From Pseudomonadota bacterium (GTDB taxonomy: Bacteria; BMS3Abin14), in the NCBI GenBank assembly GCA_016937135.1, contig JAFGWO010000030.1:1-5276 (forward strand): DNA of 5,276 nucleotides, written 5' to 3'. Of this stretch, positions 1 through 5,276 are shown piece after piece. The notes below the pieces were generated by a model. That model was not told where the DNA came from and did not search any database. It was given only the letters and a program-made list of their open reading frames with translations. The translations under genes were made by a program, and so were the position numbers. The number at the start of each line of letters is the position of its first letter. Position 1 is the first letter of the stretch.

Positions 1-422
1 GGGGGCTGGAGGGACGGGTTCCTTTCCTCGACTACCGGGTCGTGGAGTTCGGACTTTCCCTCCCGGACAGTCTGAAAGTGGGATCGGGCCAGGGAAAGCT
101 CTTCCTCAAACGCTGGGCCTCTAGATTTATCCCCGAAGAACATCTTTTCACTCCTAAAAAAGGTTTCCACGTTCCCGTTGGAGAATGGCTGGGGGGGGAC
201 TTTCTCGACAGACTTGCCGGGGTCCTTCCGGCAAATCCAGCCATCGCACAGTGGTTCCGACCCGCGGGGGTTTCGAATCTGGTCAAAAGCTGCCAGCGTT
301 TTCCGGGTCATGCCCGCATGCTTTGGGCGATCATCCAGTTCGCCGTCTGGCAACGGATCTTCATGGTGGGATCGGGGGACCGGCCCGAAATCAAGTCGGA
401 CATCATGGAATACCTGGTCTGA
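1..422 (+). CDS. Asparagine synthase-type amidotransferase, C-terminal fragment (5' end outside window)
   Basis: This is the last 139 codons of a longer gene; the frame is open from base 3 with no stop, so the start lies before the window. The fragment opens with LEGRVPFLD, followed by a K-rich stretch (GKLFLKRW), then KKGFHVPVGEWL and a C-terminal IIQFAVWQRIF. These match the C-terminal synthetase domain of class-B glutamine-dependent asparagine synthases, where this region helps form the ATP/aspartate site. Family members are usually about 600-650 residues, so roughly four fifths of the protein, including the N-terminal glutaminase domain, is not visible. Paralogues of AsnB are common in capsule, O-antigen and exopolysaccharide loci, where they may amidate sugars rather than make asparagine. 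The glycosyltransferase that follows after 3 bases favours such a role, but free asparagine synthesis cannot be excluded. A G8 run lies at 191-198. Confidence 0.9.
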   Translation, partial: GLEGRVPFLDYRVVEFGLSLPDSLKVGSGQGKLFLKRWASRFIPEEHLFTPKKGFHVPVGEWLGGDFLDRLAGVLPANPAIAQWFRPAGVSNLVKSCQRFPGHARMLWAIIQFAVWQRIFMVGSGDRPEIKSDIMEYLV

Positions 423-425
423 GCC

Positions 426-1532
426 ATGGATAAAACGGGACGCCATATCGCCATTTTCTTAAGTTTTTCCGGAAGCGGAGGGGTGGAGAGAATGATCATC
501 AACCTGGCGCGGGGATTTCTGGAATCCGGATGCCGGGTCGACATGGTCATCGCGCGGGCGCGGGGAGAGCATCTACAATCCATCCCCGAAGGTGTCCGAC
601 AGATCAGGCTTGGGAAAAAGCACACCCTTTCGAACCTCCCGGCGCTTGTTCGCTACCTGAAAAAGGAAAATCCGGAAGGCCTTCTTGCCGTGAAGGACCG
701 GGCGATCAAGGTCGCGATCCTGGCACGGAGGCTTTCGGGATACCGGGGCCGGGTCGTCGGAAGGCTCGGGACTACAGTATCAGAGGCCATTGCCGGAAAA
801 GGATTTATCAGAAGGTGGTTCTGGTATTCGGGGATGCGCCGTTTTTTCCCCGCCCTCGATCACATCGTGGCCGTCTCTGAGGGAGTCGCCCAGGATATCC
901 AGACTATAACGGGCCTCCCGGACAGCCGGGTGACAACCATCCCCAACCCTGTCGTGTCTTCCGATATCAGAATCTTCTCGCGGAAAAAGGTCGACCACCC
1001 CTGGTTTCAGGACACAGGCGTTCCCGTCATCTCGGGAGTGGGCCGGCTGACGGAGCAAAAGGATTTTCCCTCTTTGATCCGGGCTTTTTCCCTGGTTCGG
1101 GAAGAAAGGCCCTGCAGGCTCGTCATCCTGGGTGAGGGCCACAAGAGGGACATCCTGGCCTGCCTTGTGAGGGAACTCGGGCTGGAGGACTCCGTTGCCC
1201 TCCCGGGATTCGTCGGCAACCCCTATTCCTGGCTCGCGAGATCCTCCCTGTTCGTCCTTTCCTCGAAGTGGGAAGGATCCCCCAACGCCTTGACCGAGGC
1301 CCTTGCCCTCGGCATTCCCGTCGTTTCCACGGATTGCCGGAGCGGGCCAAGGGAGATACTGCAGGGAGGAAAATACGGGGAACTGGTGCCCGTTGGGGAC
1401 TGGCAGGCCCTTGCCGCCGCGATGGAAAGGACCCTTCAGCAGCCGTTGTCCCCGGATTTCCTAAGGGAGGCGGCCAGGGATTACACGGTGGCGGCCAGCA
1501 GCGCGGCCTATCTGGAAAAACTCCTCCCGTAA
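426..1532 (+). CDS. Glycosyltransferase, family 4 (GT-B fold)
   Basis: A complete 368-residue protein that probably transfers a sugar from a nucleotide-sugar donor to a growing surface glycan on the cytoplasmic side of the membrane. The N-terminal acceptor half carries the family signature SGSGGVERMIINLA (residues 15-28). The linker has the usual IPNP (172-175). The donor-binding half has GVGRLTEQKDF (204-214), ILGEG (234-238) and PGFVGN (260-265). An E-x7-E pair lies at Glu283/Glu291 within EGSPNALTEALALGIPVV, typical of retaining GT4 enzymes; Glu291 would contact the nucleotide sugar. The length is normal. There is no signal peptide or membrane helix. The ATG lies 3 bases after the amidotransferase stop with no strong ribosome binding site, so translation is probably coupled. 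The sugar and acceptor cannot be told from sequence. The gene ends 19 bases before the convergent waaA stop codon. Confidence 0.93.
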   Translation: MDKTGRHIAIFLSFSGSGGVERMIINLARGFLESGCRVDMVIARARGEHLQSIPEGVRQIRLGKKHTLSNLPALVRYLKKENPEGLLAVKDRAIKVAILARRLSGYRGRVVGRLGTTVSEAIAGKGFIRRWFWYSGMRRFFPALDHIVAVSEGVAQDIQTITGLPDSRVTTIPNPVVSSDIRIFSRKKVDHPWFQDTGVPVISGVGRLTEQKDFPSLIRAFSLVREERPCRLVILGEGHKRDILACLVRELGLEDSVALPGFVGNPYSWLARSSLFVLSSKWEGSPNALTEALALGIPVVSTDCRSGPREILQGGKYGELVPVGDWQALAAAMERTLQQPLSPDFLREAARDYTVAASSAAYLEKLLP

Positions 1533-1551
1533 AAGAGAAAATTTCCCCTCT

Positions 1552-2829
1552 TCAGGACACCTGGCCGGGGTTCATGAGCCGGAGGATGGCCTGGGCGTTC
1601 TTCACGGAAGCCCCTCCCTCTCCCTCGGAGCCCCCTTCGAAAACGGGCCTTTGTCCGGAGAGTCCTTTTTTTTGTTTTAGGAGGGGATCGAGGGCATCGG
1701 CCAGTTCCGATTCGTTTTCGACCACCGTGCACTTGCCGGATTCGACCAGATCCTTGGCCATGTCGCGGAAATTAAAAAGGCTGGGTCCAGTGAGGACGGG
1801 CACCCCGTGCATGGCGGGTTCCAGGAGGTTGTGGCCACCTGTTGGGACAAGGCTTCCCCCGACGAAGGCCGCGTCGGCGATGCCGTAAAAACCGTCCAGG
1901 ACACCCATCGCGTCCACCAGGATCACCTGCCCCAGGATCTCCTCTCCGTTTCGAACGATCCGGGAATACCTTGAGAAGGCTTTCTTTCGGTTTTCCAGGA
2001 GGTGGGCCACTTCCTCAAATCGCTCGGGGTGGCGGGGGACAAGAACGGCGAGGACTTTCCCGTTATCAAAACCCCCGACTGCCTCCAGGATGATTTCCTC
2101 CTCTCCCCGGTGGGTGCTCCCGGCCACGAGGAGAAATCCGGTTTTTGCCCACTTCAAAACAGCTTCCGGGAGGGCGACGGGCTCCGGAACCCGGTCGTAC
2201 TTGGTATTACCCGTAACCTTTACGGTTTCAGGCCTGGCGCCAAGTTCGCGAATTCGCCGGGCGTCCTCCTCGCTTTGCATGAGGAAAAGGGACACCCTTT
2301 CAAGAATGGGCCGGAAAAACCATCGGAATCTCCTGTAGCGGGAGAAAGAGTGATCGGAGATCCTTCCGTTCACAACCACGACCGGGATCTTCCGCCTGAA
2401 ACAACCTGCGAAAAAATTGGGCCAGATCTCCGTTTCGGCCGTGATAAAGATCTCCGGGTCGACCCGCCGGATGGCGCGCCCGACTACGAAGGGAAGATCG
2501 AAAGGGAAGTAGAAGATGCTTTTAACGAAGCCGCACTCCCTGCGCGCAGTTTCCTGTCCGGTGGGCGTTACGGTGGAAAGGACCAGGCGCTCCCCCGCCC
2601 CTTCCTCCTTGCCGATCAGGGAGAGCATGGGGACCGCAGCCCGAACCTCCCCGACCGAAACCGCATGACACCATATGACTTTGCCATCCGATCGGGGAAC
2701 GGCACCGAGCCGCTGGGATATCCCTTCCCGCCGCCGTTTAACGAACAGGACCTGCCAGGCGATCCACGGGAAAGCCACAAAAAACGCGGCGACGACCACG
2801 ATGTTGTAGATGGCCATTCTCCACCACAT
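1552..2829 (-). CDS. waaA: 3-deoxy-D-manno-octulosonic acid (Kdo) transferase
   Basis: WaaA (KdtA) transfers Kdo from CMP-Kdo to the lipid A precursor at the inner face of the cytoplasmic membrane, the first step of LPS core assembly. The 425 residues match the usual length. An N-terminal membrane helix (about 6-28) is followed by basic KRRR. HAVSVGE (55-61) contains the conserved glutamate (Glu61) that acts as catalytic base in characterised WaaA. Further family blocks are STVTPTG (85-91), ITAETEIWPN (129-138), VNGRISDHS (153-161), TGNTKYD (206-212) and GGHNLLEPAMHGVPVLTGP (331-349). The gene starts 4 bases after the DUF3108 gene, so it is in the same operon. Met5 (ATG at 2817) is an alternative start; neither has a well-spaced ribosome binding site. 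Mono- and bifunctional Kdo addition cannot be distinguished. An A8 run encodes Gln-Lys-Lys at 386-388. Confidence 0.97.
   Translation of the reverse strand: MWWRMAIYNIVVVAAFFVAFPWIAWQVLFVKRRREGISQRLGAVPRSDGKVIWCHAVSVGEVRAAVPMLSLIGKEEGAGERLVLSTVTPTGQETARRECGFVKSIFYFPFDLPFVVGRAIRRVDPEIFITAETEIWPNFFAGCFRRKIPVVVVNGRISDHSFSRYRRFRWFFRPILERVSLFLMQSEEDARRIRELGARPETVKVTGNTKYDRVPEPVALPEAVLKWAKTGFLLVAGSTHRGEEEIILEAVGGFDNGKVLAVLVPRHPERFEEVAHLLENRKKAFSRYSRIVRNGEEILGQVILVDAMGVLDGFYGIADAAFVGGSLVPTGGHNLLEPAMHGVPVLTGPSLFNFRDMAKDLVESGKCTVVENESELADALDPLLKQKKGLSGQRPVFEGGSEGEGGASVKNAQAILRLMNPGQVS
1618..1678 (+). terminator. Candidate rho-independent terminator of the + strand operon, inside the 3' end of waaA
   Basis: CTCTC (1618-1622) can pair with GAGAG (1658-1662), CGGA (1626-1629) with TCCG (1654-1657), and GCCC (1630-1633) with GGGC (1645-1648). 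An 11-base loop closes the structure, and a bulge sits on each side of the stem. After three bases comes T8 (1666-1673), then G and TTTT. No better terminator is visible between the glycosyltransferase stop (1532) and this point, so the transcript would run about 90-145 bases antisense to waaA before ending. The bulges weaken the stem, and because the DNA also encodes WaaA residues the arrangement may be coincidental. Confidence 0.4.
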
Positions 2830-2833
2830 GGAC

Positions 2834-3622
2834 TTATTCCGTTTCTCCTACAGACAAACCTTCTCCAAGCTGGTAGCGCACGAGCTCGGCATTGATGCTT
2901 CCGATCCGCACCTCGCTCTTCATGAGGACAGGGAGGTGGTGCCGGTCTGTCGTCATCCAGACGTGAAGCTCCCCTTTCTGCCGGAAGATCCCCTCGTACT
3001 TGAGTTTGGGGTGGACCTTGAATGTTGTGAACCTGCCGGCCTTCACTTCAACATCCTCCTGGGCAAGCACATCCACCACCAGTTCCCATGTCTTCTTTCC
3101 TTCGAAAACATTTACGGTCAGGGCATCTCCAACCCGGAGGTCCTGGTTCCTCACCGCATAGAGGGAGGAAAGGTTGTCGTGGCAGTTTTCAGGGATCTCG
3201 TAGACCCTGCTCTGGACCTCCCCCTCCTCCTGGACAATGCGGGTTACAGTGTGGGCGTCCTGATCGAAGAGAAGCAGCCGGTTTTTCTTTTTCCCTCCCT
3301 CGTTCATGGCGAAAAGATATTTTCGCGTCAGGCCGTCCAGTGGAAAAATGTGGGTCTCGTAGCGGTTCCGGACCTTGTAGAACACGTCCACCAGGCTCCG
3401 GGACGTGGCAGTGGAGATCACCTGGTAGAGCGCTGTTCCCTCATGCGGATCGCCGCTCACCACCTCCATGACCGAGTCCCCCGCGGCAATGCCGGACCAT
3501 TTCAGGACGTACTCTAACCGCTCCCCGGGCCCGAAAGCGGTGACGGGCTCTGCCTCTGTCTGGACAGGGATCAGCAGAAGGATCCAGCATAACCCCCCAA
3601 AAAACCGGAATTTTCTGGTCAT
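2834..3622 (-). CDS. DUF3108-like secreted protein of unknown function
   Basis: A 262-residue protein starting at the ATG that overlaps the gmhB stop (ATGA). The frame stays open upstream to 3940, but that part lies inside gmhB and reads as low-quality sequence, while a classic signal peptide begins at this Met: basic TRKFR, hydrophobic core about 7-20, likely cleavage after TEA (residue 24). The mature part opens with FGPGERLEYVLKWSGIAAGDS (30-50) and contains DNLSSLYAVRNQDLRVGD (149-166), VKAGRFTTFKV (193-203) and a late HVWMTTDRHHLPVLM (220-234). This order of blocks is what I recognise as the DUF3108 family, probably a beta-rich periplasmic fold. There is one cysteine in the mature chain (Cys147) and no lipobox. 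Its position between gmhB and waaA suggests an envelope or LPS-related role, which is inference only. A GGGGG lies 7 bases before the ATG, a weak binding site consistent with translational coupling. Confidence 0.85.
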   Translation of the reverse strand: MTRKFRFFGGLCWILLLIPVQTEAEPVTAFGPGERLEYVLKWSGIAAGDSVMEVVSGDPHEGTALYQVISTATSRSLVDVFYKVRNRYETHIFPLDGLTRKYLFAMNEGGKKKNRLLLFDQDAHTVTRIVQEEGEVQSRVYEIPENCHDNLSSLYAVRNQDLRVGDALTVNVFEGKKTWELVVDVLAQEDVEVKAGRFTTFKVHPKLKYEGIFRQKGELHVWMTTDRHHLPVLMKSEVRIGSINAELVRYQLGEGLSVGETE

Positions 3623-4176
3623 GGGGCAACCCCCGAAAGAAGGATGTGATCCACAGCCCGGGACAGATTCTTTTTGACCAAAGCCCCCGCGGGGATCTCC
3701 CCCTCGAGGTTTTTTCCGGTCATCACCAGGATGGATCGAAGCCCTGCCATAAGACCCATCTGGACATCCTTCACGGCATCCCCCACCATCCAGGAGGTCT
3801 CGGGCGGGATTCGGAAATCGGACAAAGCCCTTTCGGCCATCAGGGTTCCCGGTTTGCGGCACCGGCACCCGGCATCCGGGTGGTGGCGGCAGTAATAAAG
3901 GCCGGCAAGGCTGACTCCCTGCCTTCCCAAAAGCTCCCACATCCTCAGGTTGACTTCAAGACCGTTTTCCTCGCTGAAATACCCTCTGCCGATCCCGGAC
4001 TGGTTGGTCACAACCACCAGGAGGAATCCCGAAGCCTGAAGCCGCCTCAGGGAGTCGACCACATCCGGAAAAAAAACGATGCCTTCAGGGTCCGAGAGGT
4101 ACCCCGGGTCATCCAGAAGGGTCCCATCCCTGTCCAGGAAAACCGCTGACCGCTCCTTATGGGTGACGGATTTCAT
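3619..4176 (-). CDS. gmhB: D-glycero-D-manno-heptose-1,7-bisphosphate 7-phosphatase (HAD family)
   Basis: GmhB removes the 7-phosphate from heptose 1,7-bisphosphate on the cytoplasmic route to ADP-heptose (LPS core) or GDP-heptose. All HAD motifs are visible in 185 residues, the usual length. Motif I is FLDRDGTL (13-20), with Asp15 as nucleophile and Asp17 as acid/base. Motif II is VVTNQSGIGRGYF (55-67), the motif III lysine is Lys108 in CRKPG, and motif IV is VGDAVKD (131-137) with Asp133/Asp137 for magnesium. A zinc loop has Cys96, His98, Cys104 and Cys106. The loop is short (His-x5-Cys) as in the HisB phosphatase domain, so histidinol-phosphatase is the main alternative. NQSGIGRGYF and the LPS neighbours favour GmhB. 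The start is fixed by an in-frame TAA seven bases before the ATG, yet no ribosome binding site precedes it. The stop overlaps the next gene by 4 bases. Confidence 0.9.
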   Translation of the reverse strand: MKSVTHKERSAVFLDRDGTLLDDPGYLSDPEGIVFFPDVVDSLRRLQASGFLLVVVTNQSGIGRGYFSEENGLEVNLRMWELLGRQGVSLAGLYYCRHHPDAGCRCRKPGTLMAERALSDFRIPPETSWMVGDAVKDVQMGLMAGLRSILVMTGKNLEGEIPAGALVKKNLSRAVDHILLSGVAP

Positions 4177-4228
4177 CGAATTTTAAAGTCCATCCAACGC
4201 GTGAGGAATCGACATCCCTGGCTAAAGG

Positions 4229-4330
4229 TTTTTTTCTTCCTTCCCTCTTCCCTATACCTTCTTCTCTATTCGGCTTTTACCCTCTTTCTCCCTTCTTCCT
4301 TCCCAGATCTGAGCCCCTTCCCTCTTTTCC
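4229..4330. other. Polypyrimidine/polypurine tract at and beyond the 3' end of lpxL
   Basis: Starting with T7 (4229-4235), the + strand is almost entirely C and T for about 100 bases, with only scattered purines. The opposite strand, the lpxL mRNA sense, is therefore purine-rich and contains several AGGGA and GGAAG strings. The composition is unlike the balanced GC-rich coding DNA on either side. It covers the last 25 or so codons of the lpxL frame and the first part of the lpxL-gmhB spacer. It could be unconstrained spacer, and such tracts can form triplex DNA. I see no hairpin with a T-run on the lpxL strand, so it is not an obvious terminator. Confidence 0.7.
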
Positions 4331-5238
4331 TCTGGACTCTGGACTCTGAACTCTGGACTCCCATTAGGACTTGTCTTCCATCTGTTGTGAAGCCACATCC
4401 ATTGCTCGGGACGGCGCCGGATTGCCTTTTCAACCTCTTCGGCGCAGGCCGCAGTCCATCGAACGACATCCCCTTCCATGTCCTCCGTGACGCCAGGATC
4501 GAGGGGGGGGTCACAAACGATCCTGTGCCTCCATCCCTCCCGGTAGGCAAAAATAGGAACGATGGGGGCCCCGGTGCGGCGCGCGAGGAGGGCCAGGCTT
4601 TTCAGTGTGCAGGCCTGGCGGCCGAAAAAGGGAACGAACACCCCTTCGCGGCGGCGGGCATTCTGATCCAGCACGGATCCTAAAACCCCCCCTTTGGCAA
4701 GGTGCCGCAGGCTCTCTTTGAAAAGTCCCCTCCCCTGAAAAACCTTGATCCCCGCCCCCTCCCGGGAAGCGGTCAAAAATTCATCCACCGCCCGGTCGCG
4801 CGCGATCTTGGTCACAATAGCCATGGGATAGCCCCTGCGGACCAATTCCAGGCCCACCAGTTCCCAGTTGCCGAGATGAGCGGACAGGATCAGAGCGCCC
4901 CGCCCGCCCTCAAGAGCCTTTTCAAGATTCTCCTCTCCCTCCACGCATATCCTTTCCCGCAGGGATTCAGCTTTGTCCGGGAGAAACCGGAGGAATTCCG
5001 CAACTGCAATCCCGAGATGCTGGAAGGAGGCAAGGGCGATCCTCTGGATCTCGTCCGGCGTCTTTTCCCCCCGGAAAGCGGCCTCCAGGTTTTCCAGCGC
5101 CGTGCGTCTCCTTCCGCGGGCGAGGTGATATCCCAGAGCCCCCAGGCCTTTTCCGAAAGCCATGGCCCAGTCGTGGGGAAGGATGCGAAAAATTCCTCTC
5201 ATCATCCGGAGCACGAGCCTCTGCAGGCGATACTTCAT
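4252..5238 (-). CDS. lpxL: Lipid A biosynthesis late acyltransferase, LpxL/HtrB family, with an aberrant C-terminal tail
   Basis: Members of this family transfer a fatty acyl chain from acyl-ACP (or phospholipid) to Kdo-lipid A at the inner membrane. The H-x4-E catalytic pair is His121/Glu126 in SAHLGNWELVG (119-129). VLDQNARRREGVFVPFFG (189-206) and EQWMWLHNRWKT (278-289) are the other conserved blocks. The N-terminus (about 8-42) is a hydrophobic and basic membrane-binding segment. Characterised members are about 300 residues and usually end a few residues after RWKT. Here the frame runs on to 328 with a Glu/Lys/Arg-rich tail (292-328) encoded by a heptamer repeat and a purine-rich tract, discussed in the findings. 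GAGAAG lies 5 bases before the ATG as a weak ribosome binding site. LpxL, LpxM and LpxP cannot be told apart, so the symbol means the family. The gap to gmhB is 75 bases, so the operon probably continues. Confidence 0.92.
   Translation of the reverse strand: MKYRLQRLVLRMMRGIFRILPHDWAMAFGKGLGALGYHLARGRRRTALENLEAAFRGEKTPDEIQRIALASFQHLGIAVAEFLRFLPDKAESLRERICVEGEENLEKALEGGRGALILSAHLGNWELVGLELVRRGYPMAIVTKIARDRAVDEFLTASREGAGIKVFQGRGLFKESLRHLAKGGVLGSVLDQNARRREGVFVPFFGRQACTLKSLALLARRTGAPIVPIFAYREGWRHRIVCDPPLDPGVTEDMEGDVVRWTAACAEEVEKAIRRRPEQWMWLHNRWKTSPNGSPEFRVQSPEEKREGAQIWEGRREKEGKSRIEKKV
4331..4358. repeat. Four tandem copies of a 7-base unit (TCTGGAC)
   Basis: Reading the + strand, TCTGGAC occurs at 4331-4337 and 4338-4344, TCTGAAC (one mismatch) at 4345-4351 and TCTGGAC at 4352-4358; the next bases, TCC, do not complete a fifth copy. 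On the lpxL strand the array encodes the EFRVQSPE part of the tail. From memory, short peptides of the EFRVQS type recur in annotated proteins of Desulfobacterota and related genomes, which would fit a dispersed intergenic heptamer repeat. I cannot check that here. Confidence 0.85.
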
Positions 5239-5276
5239 AGGGCTTCTCGCTCTTTATTCTGGAAAAACCGAAAAAA
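5239..5276 (-). other. Leader directly upstream of lpxL
   Basis: In lpxL orientation the 38 bases begin with T6, CGG and T5, followed by an A-rich AGAATAAAGAG and then GAGAAG just before the ATG. The T-runs could be the tail of a terminator whose stem lies outside the window, or AT-rich promoter DNA. The stretch is too short to decide, and no convincing -35/-10 pair can be assigned. Confidence 0.25.

Noticed and set aside
1533..1552. AAGAG/CTCTT hairpin in the convergent spacer as a terminator for waaA
   Set aside because: The stem has only five standard pairs (three more as G-U on the - strand RNA), and there is only a short U-run after it.
1268..1888. A 206-codon + strand frame bridging the glycosyltransferase and waaA ends
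   Set aside because: It overlaps two strongly supported genes in other frames and its translation is Arg/Gly/Pro-rich shadow sequence.
2002..2895. A 297-codon open frame on the + strand, antisense to waaA
   Set aside because: It is the mirror of a well-conserved gene in GC-rich DNA, its translation shows no recognisable domain, and waaA explains the bases fully.
2810..3517. A 235-codon open frame on the + strand, antisense to the DUF3108 gene
   Set aside because: The opposite strand has a signal peptide, family motifs and operon spacing. The + frame has no family resemblance that I can see.
3584..3622. Lipoprotein signal around Cys12 of the DUF3108 protein
   Set aside because: The residues before the cysteine (Gly-Gly-Leu) do not fit a lipobox, and the cysteine lies inside the hydrophobic core, not after it.
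3623..3940. N-terminal extension of the DUF3108 frame upstream of its signal peptide
   Set aside because: These codons overlap gmhB out of frame, and the signal peptide at 3622 together with the ATGA junction marks the real start.
4180..4185. TAAAAT as a -10 box giving a leaderless gmhB transcript
   Set aside because: It ends only three bases before the ATG, too close for a start at the ATG, and no convincing -35 lies at 16-18 bases.

Overview
The window looks like ordinary chromosome from a GC-rich Gram-negative bacterium with a lipopolysaccharide (LPS) outer membrane. The evidence is three recognisable LPS genes in one cluster: a Kdo transferase, a heptose-bisphosphate-type phosphatase and a lipid A late acyltransferase. 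The proteins and the heptamer repeat behind the acyltransferase fit Desulfobacterota/Deltaproteobacteria or a neighbouring phylum, but that is an impression from memory, not a test. I see no tRNA, rRNA, CRISPR array, transposase, integrase or phage gene.

Layout. On the + strand, 1-422 is the 3' end of an asparagine synthase-type amidotransferase. Three bases later comes a complete family-4 (GT-B) glycosyltransferase (426-1532). The pair resembles the tail of a surface-polysaccharide operon. On the - strand, read from the right, come lpxL (5238-4252), gmhB (4176-3619), a DUF3108-like secreted protein (3622-2834) and waaA/kdtA (2829-1552). The last three are packed tightly: gmhB and the DUF3108 gene share an ATGA overlap, and only 4 bases separate the DUF3108 gene from waaA. 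The two transcription units converge with 19 bases between stop codons.

How the genes work together. GmhB would supply the heptose precursor for the LPS inner core, WaaA attaches Kdo to lipid A, and LpxL adds a secondary acyl chain to Kdo-lipid A. The DUF3108 protein has a signal peptide and probably acts in the periplasm; its place in the operon suggests an envelope role, but its function is unknown. The + strand pair probably builds or modifies an exported glycan.

No new biological system is evident. The points worth a second look are local: (1) the last 37 or so residues of LpxL look like translated spacer DNA, and a one-base shift would bring a TAA into frame exactly where the family normally ends; (2) a hairpin plus T8 inside the 3' end of waaA could terminate the + strand operon, while on the waaA mRNA the same site is an A-AAA-AAA slippery run followed by a hairpin; (3) gmhB has no visible ribosome binding site; (4) DUF3108 lies inside an LPS operon.
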